Assembly: GCA_033026295.1 (NCBI GenBank)
Contig: CM065181.1
Coordinates: 9,457,001 to 9,521,000, forward strand
Direction of reading: 5' to 3'
Origin: Channa striata
Taxonomy: Eukaryota > Chordata > Actinopteri > Anabantiformes > Channidae
Length of the DNA stretch: 64,000 nt
Part shown: positions 47,043 through 58,138 of the stretch, piece after piece
Position numbering within the stretch: the first letter of the stretch is position 1
How the letters are laid out: each line of letters starts with the position of its first letter
Program-made: the position numbers and the translations under genes
Notes under the pieces: generated by a model
Database searches by the model: none
The model's input: only the letters and a program-made list of their open reading frames with translations
Told to the model about the DNA's origin: nothing

Positions 47043-50000
47043 ACAAGTGAAATAAACTTGTTTTCCTGCTGCACATTGCTCACTGCAGATGAATTTAGCA
47101 CACACTACATTGCAAGTGACAACACATTTAGAATATTAACAAGGAGGTTAAAGGAAAATGTCCAACAGTCTTACACGGATTTCTTTTTAAAAACGTCGAG
47201 CAATTTCCGAACTCATTTTCCAGCTGGCCTGAGGCTGGTATTTTCTTTATGAGGATCGCCAACAGGAGGTCGGATTATGCCCAATTTTTCCAGCACAGCG
47301 AAGGAGGTCTGCGCCAGCTTGTTGTTCTGTACGGACTTCAGCTGTTAAAGGCCACTGCATGCAACGGTGCAGCCTGTGGAGCTTTGAATCAGAGACCAGT
47401 TCCTGCCCTGGTGACTGTCTTATGGCTCCTGTGCCTAATTGTGAAGGTGGGATCAGCAGCTCCCTCCCTCTTATTCTGCACAAAGACACTGACCTCCCCT
47501 CTGCTCAGGATGACAGGGCAGGACGGATTCTGATCACTGTGATTACAGTAGGCAGGGACACCTGCAGAGACAGACTGAGGACCTGAAAGGGCAAAAGCTG
47601 GGTTCAGAGGACAAGAAAGTGAGCAAAGAGGGTGGAAATGAAAGAGCAACATGAAGCATCAGAGTGGCTGAGAGAGACTGTTAGAAGGGACCGGCTCCTG
47701 ACGTCTGGGTTCTTGTGGGAATAGTCTTCTAAGCCTCAAAGGCTGAAAAGCAAAGAAGGTTCTGTATGTGTTTCCAGTGCAGCACAGTGAACACTCCCAT
47801 ATGTTCCATCCTGCAGCCAAAACACACTGAATTGAAGTTTTCCACTGCCAGCACATTTTCAGACACACACCCAGAAAGTCCAGGTTTCAGTCCACATTCT
47901 TGGGAATGTACCTGCATTCCACCACGTGACTCGAAGCCAAAGCTGTAAATGAGAAGGCATGACAAGTACTCGCATGCATCCTCCTCACACGACTACAGAA
48001 AGCCAAAAGACAGAGACAGTGAATAAAACCGAAAAACAACTGGCGGCACAGTGCATTTCTGGGTTGTTGCTCATCATTCACATTTCTATTTTACAGCAAG
48101 TGGTGTCTGGAAGCCTTTCTGCCCGGGCTGAAAAGGAGAAGAGCAACAAAAAGAAAGAGCAAAGAGACACACACTCACACAGAGCAGGGGGTGTTTTGTC
48201 ACTTGATGTAACATGAGGGACATTTATGTCCTGGAGACTCGCACTATAACCCTGACCATAATCATTACTTCTCTGACCCAAACCAAGTCTTCTCCATAAC
48301 GCAGTGATTTACTATGAGGACTTGGTTTACCCTCCTAAACTAAAGGCCAGTCCTGACAGAGAGACTGTGTAAACAGATTTATGTCCCCACAACATAAAAT
48401 ACACACACGTATGTCTTTCTAAACGTGTGAGGACACTTACTGACAAAATTCAGTCCCTCTTACAAAATAATTCCAAAATAATTCTAACCCTAAAATCAGG
48501 TTTGAACTCACTAAAGGCCTTTTGATTTTGTGTGGACAGTGTCCTCACAACAATGGTATCCACATAAAAGTCTGCTCACACAGGCCTACACACGCACGCA
48601 CACCAAGAGAGATTTTCAACTAAATTAGTGCTAAAACAATAAATTCACCCAGAACTTGATGACAGAACAGCAAATTTCAACAATTTCAAGGATTACAAAT
48701 TATATTCTTATGCCACTAAATAATTGGTTCCAGCTTCTCCAGTGTGAATGTGAACTAGTCTCCTTCTATTTGGTTGCACAAAGCATGGCATTAAAAAAAC
48801 TCTCTTTGGGGTTTTAAGTATAATGTTGTGACACATTACTGATGTTATATATGATCTAGTAGTTAAATGAAAAAAAACATTAAATTCACTAAAAGTAAGA
48901 AAGGTTCTTATTTGGACACTTAAAATTTTGAATTTGGGCTTCAGCACATTGCGTTTAAAGTAAGAATTTAAGTAATTCTACATTAATGTGTCGAGTCTCA
49001 GCTTTAGTGTCAGTAAATCTTTGTGGGGAGATGAATACATGTCCAAGGTTTTGTGGGTCAAGAACTTACTGGACTGAGAGGCTACACATTAAATTAAATC
49101 ATCAAATCTCTTTTTCCCAATTCTGTGGAAAATCATTTCATCTTTTGAGCTTTGTTTTTATGGGGTTATTCTGCCTTCAATTTAGTCTTCAGCAAGTGGA
49201 CCAGTCAGGGTCAGATGAGGACACTGACTCCAGTGATCAAAGTCAGCCTCTTTGCCCTTAAATGAATTTTGATACCCACTCTGAGGACACAGACTCCTGT
49301 ATACGGTCTGCCAGCTGTTCTTCTCTGTTGTGCACAACCTAACACTGAGACAACACACCTGTCTCTCAAATAAAGCTGAGCTGGCACTTTACTCCAAAAT
49401 GTATATCAAACTGAATAAGACTCAGTCTGTCATTGCTTGTGTTACTGATTTTTGCAATATTCTGACATCCATATTCTTGCCAATGAAGCGGATTTGATTT
49501 GAGATTTTTGCAACAGGTTGCAACAGAAGCCGCGTAGTGGTGCTGCCCTCTACTGTTCAATACGCAGCACTGACATATTCTTTATGTCATTTCTGTTTCT
49601 TCTTCTTTTTTTTACAAAACTTCTTAACTCGAGGTCCGCTAATTCTGTTTCCCCCGAGCTTTCGGCCGTGTCTCCTGGCCTTCATCATGCAGTTTGCTCA
49701 GCTCCCATGTAAACTAGGAGAACTGTGAACATTTTGGGTTTAGTCCTATGTATTCATGTTTTCCAGGCTGCGCCGTTATTAACATCAGACTGATAACATG
49801 TGATCACATATGAATATATGTGAAGAACGTGTGTGTTTTTTTACAGTCTGATTGACTCAACCAGCCTTTATTTACACACACATTATTTTAAAGAAAGACT
49901 AAATAATTACATCACCGTCGTTTCATCATCTAAAATCACGTGGGGCCCTGCTGGACACAAATTGTTACGATTCTCTTTTTGGATTTTGAATATTCTTACA

Positions 50001-50333
50001 GCTATTCCTATGGAACTTCTTCCTAGTGATTGTTAGTTTCATTTAAATTCCTTTATTCTCTATTTCTCTTTAATTTTAATACGAGAAAAAGGAAGTATTC
50101 TATGTTTAATCCAAATTCAACTCATGATAAAAAAAAATTTAAAACTAATATATTCAGTGTGATCCTGTTTTTCATACTAGACAGTTATTACACATAACGA
50201 GTTGTCACTCCGTTACATCTACATTAATAGTGCAAGACCCATATTAAAAAATGAAAATGTGTCACAAAAGTCAGTTTGCAGATCAGACGCCCTTCGTGTG
50301 ACAGCCGAAGACCCGCTGAAGGACCGATGTGAA

Positions 50334-50342
50334 TCACATGTG
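50334..50342. promoter_or_regulatory. gpnmb: distal E-box upstream of gpnmb
   Basis: TCACATGTG, an E-box with the 5' T preferred by MITF/TFE factors, about 860 bases upstream of the gpnmb start codon in a GC-richer patch. Confidence 0.35.
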
Positions 50343-50984
50343 GGACCGAGCCGCTCTCTGCTGGTTATCACACGTTTTCCTTCTGCTTTTTGCGGATCAG
50401 CTGTGGCGCAACCTGCGCTGCCGGCTCTCACACAGGGAGCGCTGTGTCTCTGCGCCGCGCAAGCGCCTCCAAAATAACCCAGTCATGTGTTCAGCTGTCA
50501 CACAAGAAAGTTATTCAAACATAACTCACGACTTTATAATAATTAGATTATATTTAGCACGATTCATCTCATTTAGGCGCATGATCAATTAGCATTTTGT
50601 CTGTTCAGGCACAGATAAAAAGGGAAATATTTTAAACTATTCAAACTATCTTGAATACACACTCAGAATTTAAACATTATTCATTATTAAACATTATTTT
50701 CCGTTTATACGTATCCTCCAGGGTCTTCCTAAAAATCTATGTTCAGAACAAACATCCTAAACTCACAAAAATTAAACATTTATCTTGCCCTTTGCACTGA
50801 GGAAATAAGTAGGTTTATGGAAGATACTGCAGGAATAGAAATAGACTATTTTCAAATATTTAATCAAGCCTAAAGAGACTATAACACACAAACCAACGAG
50901 TTTAAAGAGCTGAAGGAGCTTTTTTGGTTTCTTGGGCAAAGGGATCGAGGGGAAAAGTGCGCACATCGCCTGTCATCTCATCTC

Positions 50985-50991
50985 TCATGTG
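50985..50991 (+). promoter_or_regulatory. gpnmb: M-box core upstream of gpnmb
   Basis: TCATGTG, the core of the MITF M-box, about 200 bases upstream of the start codon. Mammalian GPNMB is a known MITF/TFE3 target; binding here is inferred. Confidence 0.45.
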
Positions 50992-51044
50992 TTTCCCGTG
51001 TCCAGGAAACTAATGGGTGATGAGAGGCGTCTTGTTAGGAGACA

Positions 51045-51052
51045 TCACATGT
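51045..51052 (+). promoter_or_regulatory. gpnmb: MITF/TFE-type E-box near gpnmb start
   Basis: TCACATGT, about 145 bases upstream of the start codon and 54 bases after the M-box core. The paired spacing near the gene start makes it a plausible promoter element. Confidence 0.45.
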
Positions 51053-51191
51053 CTGTGCGCTCGGCGGCCCCAGATTAAATTATTGAGCACAGGGACAGAC
51101 AGAGGGGACTTCTCTGTCTTCACTTTGGGAGTTGTCCTTCTGGAGAGCGAGGCTGTGGACCACAGGGCTTTTGTGAAGCTGAACAGTGGAA

Positions 51192-51261
51192 ATGGAAGCG
51201 CTGCGAATGGCTGCGATTCTGGCTTGTGCCTCCTTTGTTTTTCCAGCTGATGGACGAAAAA
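51192..51261 (+). CDS. gpnmb: gpnmb exon 1, signal peptide
   Basis: It encodes MEALRMAAILACASFVFPAD and GRK, a short leader. A second ATG at codon 6 is possible. The donor GTAAGT leaves phase 1. Confidence 0.85.
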
Positions 51262-54200
51262 GTAAGTGATTCTACTGCTGGACAGTCAGCAGGTCTGACT
51301 GAAGGCAGGTGTTATAGCTGAATAGCAAATCTACTGAGGTCTGATGTAGAAATAGCTCTGAAATAAAATGTATTTAAATATTCACATCGAATCCACGGAT
51401 TTGCTGTCATCTCGTGTTCCGACCTAAAACATACGATGGCTCAGTTGTGATTAGGTTTTGTTTTCGATGACAGAGTTTGTGTGCTCCCTGTCCTGTCACC
51501 AGCTTTCTCCAGTCACAGTCCCATGAGCTGAATTAGGGCGAGCACCGTGGATGACGAGTTCTGCTCTGTCTGCCTCTGAATAGCAGACATTCTTCCAAAA
51601 GAAATCCAACAATACACATCCATAACATCAAATATATCTCAAATCAGTTGAGTTGCAATATTGAGCTAGTGATTATTAAGGGTTTATTATTAAAACGATT
51701 TATTAGAGTATACGGTTTGAAAATGCATTTAGGTTGAAATGTTCATGTTTGTCTTGTTATTAGTGTATTATTTGCGCAATTTCCCGATTGCGCAAAGATG
51801 ATCCGGCATTCAAGCTGTCTGTCTATTTTTCCCTGTAATCACATTACATCAACGGAATGTGTTGTTTTTCCTCTGCCATCCACATTCGGCCGATCAAGAT
51901 AAGTCAGTCTGAAATTAAAAGGGAAGTCAGCTCCAAAATCACAGATTAAGGACGTTTGGCAGGATGCAATAAATTTATAAAAGACAATAAATGTGTTTGC
52001 CTTACTGAGTCAGATACTGTGATCTGTTCGTATACAAATTATTATCAAGTTAGACAATAAATTATGTCATGTATATCTTTTTATTCAAGAAATCAAAGTA
52101 AGATCATTTCTTTTTAGATGGATTCTATTGTTTCCACTATTTAATCCACTAAGTCAGGTGATACAGAAGAAATTATTTATGATGATGATAAAGAAAAAAA
52201 CGTTTACAAAAGGAGAAAATTATTATTCAAAATGAATCCCACTGTTATGGACATGGAATAATTTTGCTAAATAATTGAAGAATTTATTTTTTTTATACTT
52301 TTATCCTAAATCATACAAGTTTCAAAAGTTAAAGTCTCACATCCTCTATGATCTTCAAGATTAATTTTAAGGTGCCTTGAACTCTTATAATTACCTTCAT
52401 ATATTTTTGTTTGTTTGTTTTCTATCTGCAGCATTTGGGGACATGTTTCCCCACAAGCATGCGGTAAAAAAAAAGCTTCCATTTCCAATTCCACCAATCC
52501 CTGGCTGGAATCCTGACACCAATCCATGGAATGATTACCTCTACCCTCCATCAGACCCAAAACCAAAAGAGCTCATGCATCACAGAGGTGAGTGGAGGAA
52601 AGTTTTCCTTTCAAAATTGTGATATCAAGTTTTAAGTTGTTCACAGGGAACATTCACCTGTCTGCAGGCAAGCCCAAGGTTCATCTAAGCAGCAATAGTC
52701 CAGCTCTGAACGGATCGTGCATCACCTTTACTGCCAAGCTGGAGTATCCTTCGTGCCAGAAGGAGGATCTCAACGGGGACCTTGTCTGGGATGCAAACTG
52801 TAAAGACGGTATGAATCTGACCATTCCCTAGATGCACTTTCTATGTGCAAAACAGCATTATATATTACAATACCATCATGACACCATAGATAACGAGAAA
52901 CACAAAAAAGTCACAGGACAATGACAATACAATATGGTTAACATATGATAAAAATCTGCTGCTTTTTGACACAAAGAGTCAGGAATGATTAGTGGTGAAC
53001 AGCTGCTGCAGCTGGTAACTAGAGCTATAAAACTAAACAACAAAACCAAGAGAAAAAAGGTTAAAGATGCTAAAACTGTTGTTCCAAAGTTGATGAAACT
53101 GCAAAGATAAGCTCTGGAAATTTTCTAATAAAAAAATGAAAAAGGTGCCTTTTCAATTTTAGCTTTTCCTTCTTTCTTGGTTCTGAGCAGATAACGGACA
53201 GGTACACTCTGGCTATGTGTACAACTGGACCTCTTGGATGGATGACTATGGCTTTGGAAAGTGTACAGACACAACAAAATGCAATGTGTTTCCTGATGGG
53301 AAGCCATTCCCTCAGAGCAGTGACTGGAGACGCAAGAGCTATGTCTATGTCTGGCACACGATGGGTGAGAGCTTCATGTATGTACGTTTGCACACATACA
53401 CGCACACACACAAACAAAATAAATAAGTATATCTCCTTGTCTTTTCTGGTTGTCCCAGGCCAATACTATGAGACATATGATGGCTCGTCCTCCAGTGTGA
53501 CCCTCAACACCACCAACATCCCTTTTGGAGCAGAAGTCATGGAGGTCATGGTTTACAGGAAACGTGAGCGCAGGAAGTACAGTCCCCTCACCACTGACAG
53601 CACCGTCTTCTATGTCACAGGTGGTGACAAAACTTATATATTCGGTTCATACAACTTACAACTTGTTTCAGCCAAACAGGCAAACTGAATGAAATATTTA
53701 TTACTTCTCCAAACACCTTTTCTTAGATAAGATCCCAGTAGCAGTCACCATCTCCCAGAAGGGGGCCTTCAACCAGTCTGAGAATGTATTTTACAGCGGC
53801 AAAGATGTGGTCTTCAAAGTCCAGCTCCATGACCCAAGCGGGTACCTCAAATCGGCTGCTTCCATCGACTACATCTGGGACTTCAGAGACGGAAACCAGG
53901 TGTTAACGCACCGTGATGTGACCACACACACCTACAACACACTGGGTGAAATGAATGTGAAACTGGTGGTGGAGGTGGCGTTCCCTGTGCAGTGTCCACC
54001 CCCTGCTGCCACCTCAACGCCAGGAAGTTTCACATCCCTACGTCCAACAGGTAACACCCACAGGTGTTTAGATGGTAAATGTTCTGTGTCAAATATGTGT
54101 TTGACGTAATTTGAATAAACATTTGCTAACCTGGCAATGATGGTGGATCACTATTGATTCACATACATTCTGTCTTCAGTACAGAAAACAAACCACACGT

Positions 54201-56977
54201 ATATTTGTACACCGTCATACTAAAAAATATCACAAATATATGTCTAATACGTGTGTATTCCTGTCTTTTCCTCCAGATGCTCCAACACCTCCACCTGCTA
54301 CTCATGCTGCCACTGCCAAGACGGAGACTACACACGGTGAGTCATAGTGTGTAGAGCGAATGAGAGTGACAGGGGAACATGTGGATCTGAACACAAGGAC
54401 AGAAAAGATTAATGACGAGTCGGGTTATTCAATATACATTTTTTGCATGAATCCACGGAATGGTCGTTCAGTGAGTCAGTATTGTGTGTTTCCTGTTCCA
54501 GTGTCGCCTAGCACCAGACAGCCCTTCCCCTCCTCTTCCACTGTTGCCAAGACCACATGGTTGCCCACCACAGACACCCAAACCCCTAATGCTACCACTG
54601 CAACCCAAAAATCCAACCCCACCGCCCAGGCCTTTCTCAGAAGAAGACGCCTCAACAACGAGTGTTTTCGCTACGTCTATGGAAGCTTCAATGCCAACAT
54701 CACTATTATTGGTAAGTGGGAGTCTGCGTCTCCTTTTTTCCTGATGTGCGATGCTTAAATTTAACACTATTACTTATCTTTTAGGGTCATAATCCTGTAG
54801 TTTGTGGTTACCTGCCAGCGTCTTTTATGAATACCATCGGATGGCGCCAAAGTCAGTATTTTGTCTTTGGTGGCCAGAGGATCAGTCTACACAGTGATGG
54901 ATCTTTGAACTTTTACATGGGGTGGGAAATTATTTTTTAGGGTGTCATAATAGGAGCTACCTGTGGCTATAAGTGCACGCAAGTTTTTTATTTAATTTAT
55001 TCTTTATCAATTTTTTATTTAACTGGGTGGATCCTGTTGATGTTAGCAAGCTCCGTCTCTGGTAGGTTGTTTTAGTGATTTGTACAGATTATGGACTCAT
55101 GCTTTTATTTTACTATTACAACTGAACTATTTAGGTGGGTCCCACCTTACTTACAATCCCTCATTGACCCCCTATAGCTCTGCCCTTGGAAGCATCACAT
55201 TTTCCATACTACTAGCATTTAATATATTGTAATTAATAAATAATTTCTACCCAAACTCTACTAACAACTGTGTTTGTTCATGGTAGCATGCTAACAGGCT
55301 AAAGTGGGTTCTAAACTCTATTCATGTTGAACATCAGCATGTTAGCATTATCACTGAGCAGGTTCACGTGACATTAGTATTTAAAGTTTACACTACAAAT
55401 AAACTAGTTAAAGCTTTTAACCAAGTTACATTGTTTAATAAAAGCGTCAAATTACTATAAATTATTATAAAAGGTCAACATAAGCAGCACTTAGCATCAT
55501 TAGCATGTCACACACCGTTATGCTAAGCTAAAACACATAGCCTGTGATGACGTTGATTAGCGGCGTAATTACGTAGATGAATCGCATCATTGGCTGGAGC
55601 AGCCAGTCACCGGTCACTCACTGACTCAAAACGCAAAATAGCACAGAATTCATTTTTATGTGTTTATTTTATTTTGAATTCAGGTTGGATTTGTGTGTGT
55701 GTGTGTGTGTGCGGAGACCCTGTCAGCAGTGCGCAATTGCGCACGCGCGCAGCTTAGAGGGAACATCGGCCTTTTTTAATTTCTTGATCATGAATCTTTT
55801 CCATAATCGTTTCCACAATGGTTTAACTGCACTGATCTGCCTCTCAGAACCCAAGGACACGCTGAGCCGCCTGCCCAACAGTCACATCGTGGGCGTCTCG
55901 GCCGCTAGAGTGACCAACACTGACGTCAACTTCCTGGTGAAATGCCTGGGCAGGTGAGTATTCATTTCTTTTGTTATGTATTTCACATTTTACAACATTT
56001 TTTATGTCTGTTGTTGGGTGAAACAGCACATGCACTTTTTTACAATTTCATGTTTGTGCTATATGAAATAAAGAAATATTAGATAATCTATAAATGTAAT
56101 AGCACAATTCAAAGTACTGTAAAACCGTTACAAGATTTTTCACATGAGAACAACATGTTTTCCACTGGTGGCTTATTTCTACAGCTGTATTGCATTTTTC
56201 CATTGTCAATCCTCAGCGTCCCCACTTCCGCCTGCACTATTGTGTCAGACCCCAGCTGCACTCAGGTGCATGACATTATGTGTGATGATGTGCCACCATC
56301 TTCAGAGTGTGAAGTGCAGCTCAGGAGAACATTTCAAGAACCCGGCACCTATTGTGTCAACATCACCCTGGAGAACCCCAGCAGCCTGGCCCTCGCCAGC
56401 ACCACGGTTACCATCAGCAAGTCGCAGGATGTACCTGGTCAGTCACACACACACACACACACCCTGTAGTTTGTAGATCCAGTGTATGGAAACCAATAAA
56501 TCCATTTCTTAACATGTTACATTATAAAGCCACGGTCTAAATAGCTCTGAGTAGACTGATGACCTCTGAGGTTTTATTTTTCCTTCTTATTGCTGGTCTC
56601 TTGTAGTGTCCAGGACTTCTAACACTACAAAGGTGGTTCTCTCCTCAACTTTTGTGCTGGTGGCCATGTTTGCATTCATTGCCTATGTGGTCTACAAGTG
56701 AGTATTTACGGGAATGGGTGTACACAGAGTATAAACAACTGAGTAGTCCTAAGTTTTATTGTTATTTCATCTTGCTATTTGTTTGCACATTTGATTAATA
56801 GACTAACTTTCTGCACCCCACAGGCGTTATAAGGTGTACCAACCCATTCGTAGGTCACTGGTGGAGGACGCCCACAGCCATGTTCGAGTCAAAGGTCACA
56901 TGGCTCACTTGAGGCAGGCCCTCTTTCCTTCCAGTGAGGAGAGCTGTCACCTGCTCACTGAGAGAAACCCCCTCTAG
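51192..56977 (+). CDS. gpnmb: gpnmb, transmembrane glycoprotein NMB
   Basis: Type I membrane glycoprotein of the PMEL/NMB family, found in melanosomes, lysosomes and at the cell surface of pigment cells and macrophages. Twelve exons join in phase: 51192-51261, 52432-52587, 52668-52808, 53191-53364, 53459-53620, 53727-54050, 54277-54336, 54502-54711, 55848-55953, 56217-56437, 56607-56697, 56824-56977. Predicted 622 aa against 560-572 in human. The order is a signal peptide, an N-terminal domain (VFPDGKPFP, as in human), a PKD domain (IDYIWDFRDGNQV), a Pro/Thr-rich repeat-like stretch, a cysteine-rich Kringle-like domain (CTIVSDPSC), one membrane span and a short tail with YQPI. Many NxS/T sequons are present. 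No RGD occurs, and the C-terminal dileucine is shifted. The 5'-most start was chosen because it gives a hydrophobic leader. Confidence 0.94.
51262..52431 (+). other. gpnmb: gpnmb intron 1
   Basis: 1,170 bases, AT-rich, nothing recognised. Confidence 0.85.
52432..52587 (+). CDS. gpnmb: gpnmb exon 2
   Basis: Acceptor ctgcag, donor gtgagt. It encodes TFGDMFPHKHAVKKKLPF and NPWNDYLYPP, matching the human WN-KLYP region. The RGD that follows in human is absent. Confidence 0.88.
52668..52808 (+). CDS. gpnmb: gpnmb exon 3
   Basis: It encodes KVHLSSNSPALNGSCITFTA and CQKEDLNGDLVWDANC, matching human NSPALVGSNITFAVNL and CQKEDANGNIV. The preceding intron is only 80 bases. Confidence 0.92.
52809..53190 (+). 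other. gpnmb: gpnmb intron 3
   Basis: 382 bases, non-coding, nothing recognised. Confidence 0.85.
53191..53364 (+). CDS. gpnmb: gpnmb exon 4
   Basis: It encodes GYVYNWTSWMDDYGFGKC and CNVFPDGKPFPQSSDWRRKS, close to human YVYNWTAW and HNVFPDGKPFP. Phase 1 at both ends. Confidence 0.94.
53459..53620 (+). CDS. gpnmb: gpnmb exon 5
   Basis: It encodes GQYYETYDGSSSSVTLNTTN and EVMEVMVYRKRERRKYSPL. It has one sequon (NTT). Confidence 0.92.
53727..54050 (+). CDS. gpnmb: gpnmb exon 6, PKD domain
   Basis: It encodes KIPVAVTISQKGAFNQSENV and the PKD fold (SIDYIWDFRDGNQV, HTYNTLGEMNVKLVVEV). It then opens the Pro/Thr-rich stretch with CPPPAATSTPGS. Confidence 0.94.
54277..54336 (+). CDS. gpnmb: gpnmb exon 7, Pro/Thr-rich
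   Basis: It encodes APTPPPATHAATAKTETTH, low-complexity and likely O-glycosylated. Twenty codons, phase 1 to phase 1, so it could be skipped without a frameshift. Confidence 0.82.
54502..54711 (+). CDS. gpnmb: gpnmb exon 8, Pro/Thr-rich to core domain
   Basis: Pro/Thr/Ser-rich for about 45 codons, then a basic run RRRR (LRRRRL) and ECFRYVYGSFNANITII, matching human ENCQINRYGHFQATITIV. The basic run could be a proprotein-convertase site. Confidence 0.88.
55270..55545. repeat. teleost TTAGCATG-rich dispersed repeat
   Basis: Contains gtagcatgctaacaggctaa, catcagcatgttagcatta and a tgctaagctaaaacacatag end. From memory this is the pattern of a high-copy fish repeat with several palindromic TAGCATGCTA units. 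Confidence 0.55.
55692..55711. repeat. GT microsatellite
   Basis: GT run in gpnmb intron 8. Confidence 0.9.
55848..55953 (+). CDS. gpnmb: gpnmb exon 9
   Basis: It encodes EPKDTLSRLPNSHIVGVSAA and TNTDVNFLVKCLG, matching human DFVVTCQGS at the end. Phase 1 in, phase 2 out. Confidence 0.88.
56217..56437 (+). CDS. gpnmb: gpnmb exon 10, Kringle-like cysteine-rich domain
   Basis: It encodes VPTSACTIVSDPSCTQVHDI and RRTFQEPGTYCVNITLENPS, matching human VCTIISDPTC and RRTFNGSGTYCVNLTL. The donor gtcagt is followed by a CA repeat. Confidence 0.95.
56444..56462. repeat. CA microsatellite
   Basis: CA run starting seven bases after the exon 10 donor of gpnmb. Confidence 0.9.
56607..56697 (+). CDS. 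gpnmb: gpnmb exon 11, transmembrane segment
   Basis: It encodes VVLSSTFVLVAMFAFIAYVV followed by Y, a single hydrophobic span. Phase 1 in, phase 2 out. Confidence 0.92.
56824..56977 (+). CDS. gpnmb: gpnmb exon 12, cytoplasmic tail and stop
   Basis: It encodes KRYKVYQPIRRS, with the YxxI half-ITAM position of human YNPI, and then SEESCHLLTERNPL and a TAG stop. Human has DPLL followed by more residues. Confidence 0.92.
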
Positions 56978-57440
56978 GGAAGTTCACTGGAGTGTTTGAA
57001 GTTTAATGCAAAGATATTGATGAAAAATTATTGTATCTGAAAACCTTAGCCAAAGCTACATTTTAAAAAAAACTTTAATTAGCAAGAATGAAAATGACTG
57101 ACAGAAATATTAAATTCTACTAACTTGCTTATGGCTTAATTTAGGTGTTTAATGGTGTTTAAGTGAGACCAAAGCAAGTCACTTATGCTACAGCAGACTG
57201 GAAGATACTAATTGTCTACTACTTTTCATTTTAGCAATGGGTGAAGAAATTGTTAGATGAATTTGGTTCAAGTTATTGCAGTTGTACCATCACTGTAATA
57301 TTTTGGGACAAGTTAAAAAAAAAAAAGCTTTAAAAGTGCCTTTTAATAATCTACAGTTAAGTGCGATTGAGGTTTCTCAATGTAAAAATGAAGTGATTTA
57401 CATGCTCTGAGTCAAATAAAATGGAAATTTAAAATTAATT
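56978..57440 (+). other. gpnmb: gpnmb 3' UTR
   Basis: From the TAG stop to just beyond AATAAA (57,415-57,420). The end point is inferred from the signal. Confidence 0.6.
57415..57420 (+). promoter_or_regulatory. gpnmb: gpnmb polyadenylation signal
   Basis: AATAAA 438 bases after the stop codon, the first plus-strand canonical signal in an AT-rich 3' UTR. Confidence 0.6.
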
Positions 57441-58114
57441 TTACTCAAACTTATTCAAGGAATTATTGTACAAGGCTAAAATTTAATCTAGTTAACTTTT
57501 GAGCAAATGACCCATCAACCTTGCTTCTGTACCAACAATTGAATAATTAAAATGTTGATGAAAAATTGGTACATTTTTCAATTACCAAAAAAAAAACAAA
57601 AACAAATTTACACTCCATGAAGTCAAGATGACTGAAATGAGCAAAAACTATCCACCACAGAAATTAACCTCTTTGTAGCTTAACTGGAGGACTACTACAA
57701 AGAAACTCCTAAGTATCCTGTTGATGCACACTACTCTTCCATCATACAATGCACAGCTTTAATTATTTCTTTGCATTGTACACGTATTGCATTATTTATT
57801 TTGAATAGCTACTAGCTGAAAAAGTATATCACAACTGTATACATATAATAGAACAATTTCCAGACAACATACTGCCAGTCCACATTATGAATTCCAACAG
57901 TATCTGCAACATCCTGCATTGCGGCATTTAAAGGGATATTTCCTCTTGGTTCATGTTAAGTGTGGAGATGTGCTTTTCTGACTCGGGAGATTTGGTTGCC
58001 TTTATAAACCTGCAATGAGGACAGCCTTCCAACACGCATGGTGGTCCCAGACACAGCGAGAACAATCTGATTGGGGTGGGGGGAGGAGGGTTACCATTTA
58101 AGAAAAATAAAGAC
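57441..58114. other. gap between convergent gpnmb and igf2bp3 3' ends
   Basis: About 0.7 kb of AT-rich DNA. A second minus-strand AATAAA at 57,795-57,800 could extend igf2bp3 further into it. Confidence 0.5.
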
Positions 58115-58132
58115 CAAACTTTAGTTATTTTT

Positions 58133-58138
58133 TTTATT
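58133..58138 (-). promoter_or_regulatory. igf2bp3: candidate igf2bp3 polyadenylation signal
   Basis: AATAAA on the minus strand in a T/A-rich context, with an alternative at 57,795-57,800. Confidence 0.45.

Larger units (their letters stand above)
46191..50940. other. intergenic region between galnt15 and gpnmb (head to head)
   Basis: Holds the galnt15 5' flank, a GT repeat (46,807-46,825) and a T run (47,023-47,042). GC-richer patches lie at about 46,840-46,990 and 50,280-50,470. No gene was supported. Both neighbouring genes point away from it, so it is the shared upstream space. Confidence 0.65.
54712..55847 (+). other. gpnmb: gpnmb intron 8 with repeat
   Basis: 1,136 bases. It holds a teleost-type dispersed repeat (about 55,270-55,545) and a GT repeat (55,692-55,711). 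Confidence 0.8.

Noticed and set aside
46713..47252. Frames of 130-138 codons upstream of galnt15
   Set aside because: They run through a T homopolymer and a GT repeat on opposite strands, with no homology recognised. The GC-rich part is more likely promoter-flank DNA.
52432..56977. Assignment of the glycoprotein to PMEL
   Set aside because: VFPDGKPFP, CTIVSDPSC and the tail match GPNMB, and igf2bp3 is next door as in human 7p15.
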